Both the position numbers and the translations under genes were made by a program. A DNA stretch of 64,000 bases from Dastarcus helophoroides (lineage: Eukaryota > Arthropoda > Insecta > Coleoptera > Bothrideridae). The stretch covers positions 10,404,782-10,468,781 of the forward strand of contig CM053328.1 in assembly GCA_028583605.1 (NCBI GenBank). Reading direction: 5' to 3'. Positions 47,901 to 59,900 of this stretch are shown one piece after another (positions within the stretch are counted from its first letter, which is position 1; each line of letters opens with the position of its first letter). The notes beneath the pieces are model-generated. The model was not told the origin of the DNA, did no database searches, and worked only from the letters and a program-made list of their open reading frames with translations.

Positions 47901-50900
47901 CTGAAAGTTAAGTTAGTTTGGGTTTCGCTTAGTTTTGGGGACTTACCGGGGGTTGACGGGCGAGACGTCAGGTGTTGGAGTTGTCTTTCCACACGCTCTT
48001 GGATTTGGCGTTGATTAGCTTGCCAGTGGTGAAATTGAATGGGGTGACGTAGATTTCGAAGTTGAGGTGGGAGCCGATTTCTTTGAAACGGACGCCTGTA
48101 AAAAATATAAATTGTAACGTACTTTGACAGACTCACCGAGTGCGTTCTAATTTGGCTATGTGACTTTTACTACATCTTTAAACAAGTTTTTTATCTTCTA
48201 CTCTCTTCATTTCCCCCTCAAAATCCTCCAAATGGTCTAAATTTTCGTTGACTTTTTCAGCTCGCGGTTCTTCCTCCAGATGTTCCAATTTTATTTGGTT
48301 TTTTCATCTCGTGGTTCTTCCTCCAGAAGTTCTCTAGATATTAATTGATGTATTTATCTTCTACTCTTCTCTTTAAATCTCCAGATTCTAGAGATTTTAA
48401 TATTGTTTGTCTCTGAAATTTCTATAATTCAGTAGCTTTTTCTCTAAATTTTCTGGATTTTCAATTCATTGGCTTGTTTGCTTTCTTCGAAGCCTGTCTC
48501 TATCTTGATTCTTCCTCCAATTCGCCAGTTCCATAATTTTTAATTGAGTTTCTCCTATCTCATCTTTTTCACTAAATTTTCAGCTTCTGTAGGTTTAGCT
48601 TGCTTCTTTTACATCTCGGTTCTTCCTTATTTCTGTCTATCGTTATTCTTCCTCCAGATATTTAGGTGTCCTAAATTTTGATTGATTTTTTCATATCAGG
48701 TCTTCTTGACAAAATCTCTAGGAGTCCATTTTAATTTTAATTGTCTGTTCGAAATTTTAGTTTGCTTCTTTTAAATCTCGATTCTTCCTTATTTCTGACT
48801 GTATCGATGTTCTTCCAGATATCTAGGTGTCCTAAATTTGATTTTTTCATATCTGGTCTCCTTAACAAAATATCTAAGAGTCCATATTTTGATTTTAACT
48901 CTGTTCCAAATTCTTGAGATTATTTTGACATTTTTTCTTGGTCTTTTTAGCTCATGATTCTTCATTCTTCCTCTACATCTCTTAGTTGCCTAGATTTTGT
49001 TTGGCATTTTCATCTCGACTCTTCCCCACCCTCTTTAATATTCTATTTACTTCCTTAAAATCCCATCAGTCTGGATTCTGGATTTGAGGTAGGTTGCCTA
49101 GAAATTAGACCAACACTTAGTCCACCCTTTCCGGACCCATTGTGCTAGCCCCATGGTTGAGACATCCTTGGTCATTCACCCAATCTTGTTGAGAAACTGT
49201 TCGCATCTTGATTTTTCCTCCAATTGTCTAGTTGGTAAATTTTGATTGGTTCCTCTATACCTTGCCTCTTCCACTAAGTTCAGCTTCTTTGAGCTTCAGT
49301 TTACTTCTTTTAAATTTCCTTTCTTCCTCTATCTTATCTCTATCGTGATCCTTCCTCCAGATAACTAGATCCCCTCATTTTTAATGATTTTTCCATACTT
49401 TGTCTCCTCAGCCAAATCTCTAAGAAGAGCCCATCTTTTAATTGATCTTTCTAACTTTATCTTTCTTAAACATTCTCCAGGTTTATGTTTTTTTAGCATT
49501 TTTTCTTTTAAATATTTCCTAATTGGTTTTTCACCTCATGATTCTTCCTCCAAAGTCAATTCTTTACCTCATGATTCTCTGCTTCAATTGTTAAATCTTT
49601 ACCTCATGATTCTTCCTCCAAAGTCAAATCTCCACCAAGAAGAGTCCATGTTTCAATTGATCTTTCTAACTCTAGCTTTTTTCCAAATTGTCACGGTTAT
49701 TTTTGTCATTTTTTTCTTCCAAGTATATAAATATAGGTATAAGTGGCCTTTACACCTCATGATTCTTCCTCCAATGCTCTTGGTTCAATAGATTTTGATT
49801 GGCTTTTTCATCTTTGGTATCTTCCAGCAAATCTTCCTCTCTAGAATTCGCTTTATTTCCTTCAAATCCTGTCAGATCTCTAGGTTCCCTAAATGTATTT
49901 ACTTCTATCTTGATGCTTCCTATAAATCTATCGTTTACTAAGTTTTGATTGCTTTTTTCCATATCTTGTCTTTTCCTCCGATCTTCAGCTTCTCTGGGTT
50001 TTCAGTTCTTTTAAATATCATCTCTTCCTCTATTTTGATTCTTTCTCGAGATCTTTAGGTTCTTCAATGCTTTGTTGATTTAACTATAAATCTAGTTTCT
50101 TCCGCCAATCTTCAGCCCGTCTGGATTTTATTTTTTTTTAAATTCATCCTGTCTCTACCTTGATACTTTTTCCTGTTGTTTAGTTGTTAAATATTGTCTC
50201 TTCCTCTAGCCTATTTCTATCTTGATTCTTGGTTCATATCTTTAATCTTCAGCTTCTCTAAATTTAAGTTTACTTTTTTAAACTCATCCTGTCTCTATTT
50301 TGATACTTTCACCAGATCTCCAAGTTGTTTACATTTTGGTTGCTTTTTTCATATCTTGGGTTTCAGTTACTTCTTTTAAATGTCGTCTCTTCATCTATTC
50401 CGTCTATCTTGATTCTTGGTTCAGATCTTTAGGTTCTCCAGAGGTTTATTGGTCTTTCCATATCTTGTTTATTCCACCAATCTCCAGCTTTTCTGGATTT
50501 TAGTTTGCTTTTCTTAAATTTATCTAATTCTATCTTGATGCTTCCTCCAGATCTATCGTTTATTAAATTTTGATTCTTTTTTCCATATCTATCTCTTTCA
50601 TCAAACTTCTCTGGGTTTTAGATTACTTCTTTTAAATATTCTCTCTTTCTCTATTCTATCTTGATTCTTGCTTCAGATCTTTAGGTTACCCAGAGGTTTA
50701 TTGATCTTTCCATATCTTGTTTCTTCCACCAATCTTCAGTTTCTCTGGATTTTAGTTTGCTTTTCTTAAATTTATCTACTTGTATCTTGATGTTTTCTCC
50801 AAATCTGTCGTTTACTAAATTTTGATTGCTTTTTTCATATGTTGTCTCTTTCACCAAACTTTTAACTTCTCTGGGTTTTAGTTTACTTTTTTTCAAATAT

Positions 50901-53900
50901 CATTTCTTCCTTCGAATTATTATTTTCTCTAGATTTGGATCCATTTTTGTTTATTTCTTGGTATGTGGTTGTGTTAAATCGATTTTTCATCTAATAGCTC
51001 TTTTACTTCATATCTACTGATTGTACTCACACATCCTTTTAAATCTTCGGAATGTACAGCTTAACGTACTATTTTATCAAATCGAAAGTTTAAATAGATT
51101 TTCATCCAGTATCTTCTCCATGTCCAGAAGTTGTCCATGGTTTAAATCTGCTTTTTATTGTTTCTATTTAATAACTATAGATTCTCTTCCTCTAAATTTT
51201 CAGTCAGGATTTTAGTGGGATTTTTTAGCGCCTGTCTTCCTCTAGAAGATTTTTTCTGGTAACAAATCCTCCGAAGGTTCTAAATTTTGGTTGGCCTTCT
51301 CATCTCTTGCCTCTGCATACAATTGACTTTCATTCCTTTTAAATTCTCGAGAGTTTCTTCTCTTTTGTTTCTTTCTGAAAGATCTATCGATGTTTAATTG
51401 GGTTTTTCAAATTCGATTTTTCCCCATGAATGTCTTGATGACACTTTTTAATTGGTTTTTCATTTTCTGCCTCTACTTTTAAATTTTTAAAATTGTTAAA
51501 TGGTAATCTTTATCATTTTGGTGGAACAGACTACTCCTTGGTGATCTTCAAATCTCTAAATCTGAAGATGATATCTTGGCTATCGAAAGGTATTAGAGTA
51601 ACCTTTGTTGTGTTTTTTCATCTTTCTTGGTTTCAGGGGACAAGATTTGTATTTCAATCTTCATCATGTTACTAATCAACTAGATACAGTTTAGAACTAA
51701 ATAGCTTAAATTATTATTATTCAAAAATCGTTCCTCTAAATGCTTGTTACCTTACCTGTAATAACGTGGTCTTTGTCTATCACCAAATCGTCCAAATCGA
51801 TCGCCCTCTTCTCCCACGTAAGGATGTGGTAATCCTGCCCGCTGTAAATTTTATAGTCTTCGATCCTGTAATTCTCCGGGGGCACCCAATGAACTGAACT
51901 GACGTTGATGGAACCGTAGGGCATCAGCTCGCCTTCTTGGATTTGCAGATGGATTATTCTATTCTTTTTCACAAATCGTAGTCCAGTGATCACTCTAGAA
52001 ATACAAATGAGAAATGGGAAGGGAACTCTTTAAATTAATTGTTATTTTTGGTCGTGAAACTGTCAAATTTGTTACCACTTGGATTTTTCTGTTCAACTAA
52101 TAACTGCTTATAAAGTATTCAGACATCTTATTCTAGATAAAATGCTGCCTTCATAAGATATAAAATGTCACATGGTTACTTCTGTACGGTTCTATTAAAC
52201 CATTTTGATATGAATAAGCTGCCTAATTATTTTCTTTTAGTTCCGGTGTATCATATCCATAAGAGATCAGTGTGTTTGCTTTATTTCATTTCTCTTCATT
52301 TGCATATTAACTTGATTGTTTCAAGGTAACGCTTCTTACTTCGAATTACTGGAATTGTTTCCATACGATTCGTTAGGTTCGAGTTTCGTCTATTCGTCGG
52401 CTATTAAATCGTATACATTACTTTATACGTAATCATATAGATTTATCAGGAACTCGGTCTTGTCATTACCGTTTTTTGATCGACTTTCCGCTCCTAAGTC
52501 CAAGTGAACGTACGCGCGTAACTTCAGGCGATTACTAATGAGATTATCGATGTACGAGGTTCATGCAATTAAATTGAACTCTGCTGTCGTTCCCTAATGT
52601 TAGCTTTTTTGCTTCAATGACATATAGCAATAGTACCACTGAATAGTTTCATCATTGATCAATCAATTTGGTTTCAATTGTGGTCTCTGCAATTTTTTTT
52701 AAGATAGCGAAGGAGTCCAAAGTAAAATTCGTTTCGCCTTAGTGAAGAAATAAAAAAAGCAAACGGAGGATAAAAGCTACGAAATACTCAAAACCTTTAG
52801 TACCACGTCATTGTTTTATTGATACACTCATTAGAGTCTGCCAGTCTTACAGATAATGTGGAAGCTTTAGACTATATTATAACCTGGCTACTACGCGCGA
52901 CTGCCCCCGTGGAACTGAAATGAATAATTACTTTAAGTAGTGTCATTGACAACAACCTCAAATGATGTTATATGACAAAGTGTTTACCTATGCTTTTTGA
53001 ACGGATTAGTTTGGAAGATCTGGAAACTTTGGTGTAATAAAAACGATTAACCTGCTTTCTACCTGGGGTTTCGAGGAGCTTCCACACCAGTTTCGTAGAA
53101 ATCGGTTCAATAATTGAGCCGTGAAAAGCCAACAAATAAACAAACACACTTTCGCATTCATATGTGTTAGTTAGGGTTCTGGAAAGTTTTAACAAGACTT
53201 TGATCGAAAAAATCCTAATACTAGAATCAGTGTCGTGGCTAGAAAAAAAATCCCAATGTTCAATCAATGTGTGGCCCTTGGAAAATAAAAATTTGATACT
53301 TCCGCAAAAACATAGTATTTTATACGAAATAAGTTAATACCAAATGCACCATGTCTAGAATACTACCAATATGAAGAAAAATGTGCTTCTAAATTATCCA
53401 ATAAAAAATAATTTTGCCTCCAAAATTTAGAACTCTTACAAAAAAGTTCTATAGTTTGATGGCAAATTATTCCTTGTTCAAGAAGGCGGTTCATCGCCAT
53501 CTATTCTTGTTTTCCCGATCCTACTCGCAATGCTTTGAAGGCATAATGGGGTTGCCATTTGCGAGTAGTTTGAACTTTAAAAAAAAACATAACTCAGTGG
53601 CAAATGAACCAAATCAATTCGCATTTTCTTTAAAGGACGAATTTCGTGAATGCATTCCATTTCTTAATAAACCTGGTTATATGGGAACTTGTACTCACCT
53701 GTTGTTGGCTATATTGGCGATGGCAGCCCTCATATTGAAATATCTGTCCGAGAACGGTCCCTGCTCGTCGCACAAGCACATGCAGTAGGAGCAATGCCAG
53801 AAGAGCCATCGCCACCAGCTGTCGACTTGGGTCGTTCCCCTCATGCACCCCATTTTTCTACCGTAGACTAGACCGTTTTCGTACTCGATGTATTCGTATC

Positions 53901-56900
53901 TGCGTCCGCTGTGGGGACTCTGAAACACATTATGGTGTACTTGTCAATTGGGATCGCATCCCCATCAATGAGGTCTGGTGGTTTTGACATGAAAATACTT
54001 TTAAAGTTACTGCAATAAGATTATTGTAAAATTTGGAGAATCGTAGTAAATATGGCAAATATGAGAACGGTGTTTTGATTTTTTATTGCAAAACTACCAA
54101 ATTCGTTTTAATTGGAGATTTCTTCTATATTTCTTCAAATATTGACTCTCTAGATTTCTAAAGTTTTACTGAATTCTGCACTTTTTTTGTTCTACTTTTC
54201 TCTTCGTTTGTTTTCTGTTTTATGTTCCTTCTCTCCATTTTATCTTCTTTCTCTCTTTCATTTTCTCTTCCTTTTGTTTTCTCTATATGCCTTTTCTATC
54301 TTGTTTCTCATCCCCCTTCCTCTCTTTCTAAATCTCTTTCACTCCTCCCCTTTCTCTTTCTCTTGCTCCTCTCTCTCCTCCCACTCCTCCCCCCTCTCTT
54401 TCTCCTCTCTCTCCTCCCACTCCTCTCTCTCTGTTTTCTTTCTTGTCCCTCTCTTCTCTTCCTGTTTTCTTTTTTCTTTCTCTCTTCTCTTTTTACTTTC
54501 TTCTCTCCCCTCTTCTCTTCCTATTTTCTTTCTTCTCTTTTCCTTCTCTTTCTTCTTTTCTCTCCCCCCTCCCTCTCCCTCTTATTTTTCTTCCCCCTCT
54601 CCCTTCTTTAACTTATGCTGCCTCTATATTGATGCTTCCTCCAGATCTATCGTTTTCTGAATTTGGATTGCTTTTTCATATCTTGTTTCTTTCGCCAAAC
54701 TTCAGCTTCTCTGGGTTTCAGTATACTTTCTTCAAATCTCATTTGTTTCTTCAAATTTTATATTTTATATCGATTTCGATTTTTGTCATTTTCTATTCAG
54801 ATCCAACTTTCATCCGCTGTTTATTTCTCATTGAATTGATTTTTTTTCTCTGTCTCGCTCTCCTTCTCTTCATTGGTCTCCATTTTTTCCGCCTAATCTC
54901 CTGTTCCTTTTCTCTTACTATTTGTTCCTCTTGGTATTGCAAGTATTTATGCATTTTCCCAATTACTTCTCCATTCAACTATTCTAACAATCTCATCTAT
55001 CCATTGTATATTTATTTTTATATTTCTCTCCCACTCATTTGAAAAATCTTATTTTTTAACTCCTTCCACTTCACCTCTTTGTCCTGCAAGACATTTCAGC
55101 ATGACTGTAGATTAATAAGCAGCATGGATTTTTTAATTGATTTTTTCACCATGTAACTTCCATTGGAAACTTCGCATTTTAGTTGACTTTCATCTCTCCC
55201 CCGCATTGTTGCAACTTTGCTTAAGTTTTTTGTTGTCTCTTTCTTTAAATTTTCCTGATTTTTTATTGATGTTTCTATCCATGATATGCTTGGTCTAAAT
55301 CTCTTTATTTTCAATTCTCTTCTTTTGCTTAAAATTCTCAAAGTTTTATGTAGGTTATTCATCTCTGGTCTCTTTCTTCAAATTCTGTTTTTGATTGACC
55401 TTTCTCGTTCTTGTTCATTTGAATCTGCTTTTGCGCCTCATGTTTCCTTGTTGAATTAATTTTCCCATTGCTGACTTCTTCTTCCAAATCTCAGGATTTT
55501 CTAAACTTGAATTAGCTTCTTCACTCATCTTTTCCTTCAAAAATCCTCGTCAGCTTTTTGAACATTTGCCTTCTTCTTCAAGTAAGTTTACCAGATTCTC
55601 ATATTTTACAGGTAGAGTCTATATGTCTACAGTTTAAACCTTTTAAAGTATTTAGATTTTAATTGGCTCTTCTTTCTTCTATCATTTTCGTAAGATAGCT
55701 AGATTCTTTAGATTTTTGTTCACTTTTTCGTCACCCGTTTTTTCTTACAGGTGTAGACTTTTAAAATCCTTGGACTTTTAATTGACTTCATCATATCTGA
55801 ATTATTTGAATTTTTATTCAGTTTTTCCTTTTCCACCAAAACATTTGATTCTATAGATTTTTTTATCTTCTGTCTTCCACCAAATATTCCAGATTTATAT
55901 GATTCTTTTTCATCTCTTATATTGCTTTTATTGCTACCTCTTCCAAATCTCCAAATTACGTTCTGTCTCAGCCTTGAAATCTCTAAATTCTATCATTTAA
56001 TTAATTATTAATCTCCTATGTCTTCCATCAAGTCCTCCAGATTTATCTGACATTTTTCCTTCAAGTCTCCAAAAATTAAAATTAATTAAATTAATTTTGT
56101 TTGGTTTTTCAGTTTCCGAATTCTTCTTCCAGATCTCTAAGTTTTATAATTTTTAATTGGCGTGTTCGGTCTGCCGTTTCTCCTCCCAAAATTTTTGAAA
56201 CACTTCAGATCCTCCAGATTTTGATCAACTTTTTTTCTATATTTGTCTTGATTGCTGCTTCTTTAAATTTATTTAGGGAATATAGATTTTTATCGACTTC
56301 CTCCTGTTTCATTCCTCCAAAGCACCAAACTTCTTCCTTCGAATCCTGGAGTCTATATTTTTTGAGTGACTTTCGTAAAATTCTATTTATTATATTGCCC
56401 ATACTCGCTCTAAGTGTTGGTACCGAATTCCGAGTCAGGAATTTAGATTGGGGCACCCGACTGAACAAATTTCATAGGAAACGTAAAATCCGATCATAGA
56501 AAAGGTAAAATCCAATCATAGAAAACGTAAAATCTAATCAGTCGACTGAAGTCCAAATTCCTGATTCGGAAAACTCATCATCATTCCGTGCCTATATGAC
56601 CGGTTTTATTTTTCCTTTAAAACCTTCAAATATTCAAAATATTGATTTATCTGCTTTAAGGTCATCCACGTTCTCTAGATTTTATTTGGCTTTCTCTATT
56701 TAAAATGTCTGCCCCCAAACCCTCTAAATCTCAATTGCCTTTTCTATCCCTTATCTCTTCTTGTACAATTCTGTAGACTTTTATCGGTCCTTTGTCCATT
56801 TACTTCTTTCTTCAGATCTCTGGATTTTAATCAACTTTTATATGGCCTATCTCTTTTAAAACCCTAGGATCCAGGAAAAATTTTGAAATACCTAGAGTCT

Positions 56901-59900
56901 GGGTTTTTAAAATTTTTAATTGCCCTTTTCAACCTCTTTTCTTTTTAAACTAGGTTGCCTCTAATTTCAGTCGATTTTTATTACCTGCTGATCTATCATC
57001 CAAATTGTTTGAACCTTTAAGTTACGGAAGCTAAAGATTGCAAAAATTTAGAGGGAAAGGCCAACAGATGAAAAACATTGATAAGAGAAAGTCTTGCCTC
57101 TTCAGTTAACGTCGCAAAGAATAAAAAAACGAAACTTCTGATATGTAGTGCAAAACCACCAAACTAACATTTGTCCTGAAACCAAGCGAGTTACTTACTG
57201 CAGGACATATCAACATATCCGAATCGACGTATCTACAGTTAATGATTTTCCCATTGCATCTCCTCTGTTGTCGACAGAAGAGGTTCTTAAAGCACCCGTG
57301 ACTTTTTGTATATTGATATTCCCCGCAGTTCTCCCTACAGGTACCTTCTGGGTTCAAATCGACCTCATTCTGCACATACCCTTGCATTAGCTGCGTTATC
57401 TCCTCGTAAGTCTCCGCTGAAATAAACAAAGTTCAAGGTCACGTTACCGATTTATGTCTGAGGAGCTCACATTTGATGTAACGTTTCGGATCGCACTTCC
57501 AGTATTCTCTAGAAGCTTTCCCCATTACCAGCTTTACTGCATCTACTGCGTTGTTTGATCGTTGCTCGAATCTTGTTCGCATCAGTTCAGCTTCTTTGGT
57601 AAAATTGCCTATTTGGAGTTTCGTAATTAGTTGCGTGTTTAAACTGAGAGTTCTTTAATGCTTACCTTTTCCCAACCCCAACTGTATTTAACAATAAATA
57701 TAACAACAAATATGATAATTTCACAATTTTTGTTTAAATATCCAATTTAATTATAGTAATCGTAGTTTCTAGACCGGTTTCGCTTTAAAGCATCGTCGGT
57801 GGATGTCATCTACTGGTGTAATCCGCCAACGATGATATAAAGCGAAACCGGTCTGGGAAACTTGTTTTATTTATCGTTAAATAAAGCTTAAGTTCCGAAT
57901 ATAGAATAATTGGAAGTAAAGGTTACACTTACCTTTTCCGTAAAGTTTCAGAAGCATATACGAAAATTGGATCATTGTGTAGCCTTTGAGTTCCGTCAGG
58001 GCTATGGTGTTATAGAGGTTATATATGACCTGTTGTGGAGACTGTTGACTACTACAGAACATATCGCTTACTTCCTAAAATGTTTGGTGGAATTAAACCG
58101 AACTTGTTCGCCAAATTTGGCAAAATTAATAAGCTATATATTTCTAAACATTCATTCGTGTTACTTTTATTTGTTTTTGAATCATGTATATTTGTTAGAT
58201 TTTTTATCGTTACCAATTTTTGTGATATTTTCTCCTATTTTTATTGGTGTTGTTTCTGTTATTCATATCAGGGGTTTTGTTGCGCTAAATTCGTTTCGAA
58301 CTTATTAGATCTCGTTAGTTTGATATACCATACTTGAATGCTTTCTTTTTTGTTAGCGTTCCGGCAAGATACATTTAAAAAATAGTAAAAGAATGTGATC
58401 CCAAGTGTAGCGCCACCTATCGGTCTGTGAAACTGCATTGGATTGGAGGTGGGCTGCCTAGAGTTTAGGGCAGCACTTGGACCACCCTTTCTGGGCCCAT
58501 TGTGCTATCAAAAAAGCATTTTGTAAATAGAATGCGACCTAGCAATAATGCAACCTTCTAAACGTGTAGTAGCTGAAACTACATAGGTTGTGCAGCTACC
58601 TATGATCTGCTACTACACATTTAGATGATGCCTTAGATGATTTAGATTCTTGATCGTATTCCATATTTGCGATTAAAGAAAGTATAAAGTAGGTTGGTTG
58701 TGAGATTGTAGCGTGATCAAATGGGATTCAATCGCAACAAAGTAGAACTGAGATCAAATATGATTTGGTGTTAAATAGGATTGAATTGTAATAAAATAGA
58801 GTTCAGTAGTAAGCAGAAACTACTTAAATAAAACCACGTAAAATAAAGATTGAACTGCAGTGTGATCAAATGGGATTCAGTCGTAACGAAATGGGCTTTA
58901 ATCTCAATCAAATGCGATTAAACCATGCTCCAATGGTATTAAAATGGAGATTGGAATTGCACCAAATGTAATACAATTGTAACTAAATGGAATTCAAGTG
59001 GAGACTGGAAATGCATTGTAATCAAGTGAAACTGAATTCAAATCAAATGGGACTCGATCATAACCAAATGGAATTAACCTGGAAATTGAACATCAGTGTG
59101 CTCAAATCAATAGTAACCAAATGGGTTCCAATCGCGATTAGACGAGATTAAACCGTGGTTAAACAAAAAGATCGAGTCTATGAGTGCAAAAAGATTAAAT
59201 GGAATCCAACTATAACTAAATGGAAACCTTTGTTACATAAGATTCAAATGAGGACTAAAATTGCAATGTGATCAAATGAGACGCAATCCTGGTTAGATTG
59301 AATCGTAACCAAATCGTATCAAATTGCATTCAATTTTAACTAGATGGAATGGAATCACTGGCGAATTAGATTAAATCGGCAACTGAGATTGTGCCACGAT
59401 CAAATGCAATTCAACCTATGACCAAATAGGATTTAATCGTAACCAAATGAGATTAAAATGGCGACCAAATCAAACCAATATGACCCCAAAGAGGTGAAAA
59501 ACTCCAAATCTAAAATACCTTTAAAGCATCACTGAGCAAATGTCGACTCTCAATCATCTCCTGTATTCGAGCCGTCGAGCTGTTAACGTTATTTTTGGGA
59601 TCGTTCAAAATCGTATCGGCGAGGTCCAGCCAAGCTTGTTGGGGCGACGGCACCCTCCCAGGCTCGGTTTGTTGCTTTTGAAACCTCCTAAAGCTCTCGT
59701 ACAAGGCGTATATCCCCCGTAAATCAGAGTACGTTTTGGCCCATGACCAGACGCTGTCTAAAAGCGGCATCGATACATCCAAGGGCATTTTCTTGAAAGA
59801 AACGGTTGCGTCATTGGATTTTGAATTCATTTGAGCCGAGACATACCTCTTGTAGGATATCCCCAAACTGCTCGAATTGCTTAATTAGCGCCACTTCGGG

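Larger units (their letters stand above)
54090..57010. repeat. T/C-rich degenerate array in gene 2 intron (second block)
   Basis: It holds the same loose phrases as 48,180-51,500 (TTCTTCCTCCAAATCTC, GATTTTTAATTG, TTTTTCATCTC), interrupted by the homopyrimidine tract and by a small inverted-repeat element. No coding sequence is supported. Confidence 0.7.
58075..59518. other. Gene 2 intron 2: several small repeats
   Basis: No gene was seen. The intron contains the second copy of the 67-bp repeat (58,441-58,507), an imperfect hairpin at 58,564-58,618 (arms GTGTAGTAGC and GCTACTACAC) and a degenerate array at 58,690-59,480. Confidence 0.6.

Noticed and set aside
53414..53788. 124-codon open frame on the + strand
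   Set aside because: Its second half is antisense to exon 6 of the - strand gene, which has good splice sites and sensible protein; the first half is intron.
54187..55042. Three long L/S/F-rich open frames of 129-199 codons
   Set aside because: They come from the homopyrimidine tract, which lacks stop codons by composition. No start context, splice sites or family motifs.
56473..56538. CRISPR-like array (three 22-bp repeats)
   Set aside because: The repeats are contiguous without spacers, in an animal intron, and flanked by inverted arms.
59792..59846. A second frameshift between exons 1 and 2 of the - strand gene
   Set aside because: The change of frame is explained by a 55-bp intron with donor GTATGT and acceptor TTTCTTTCAAG in matching phase.
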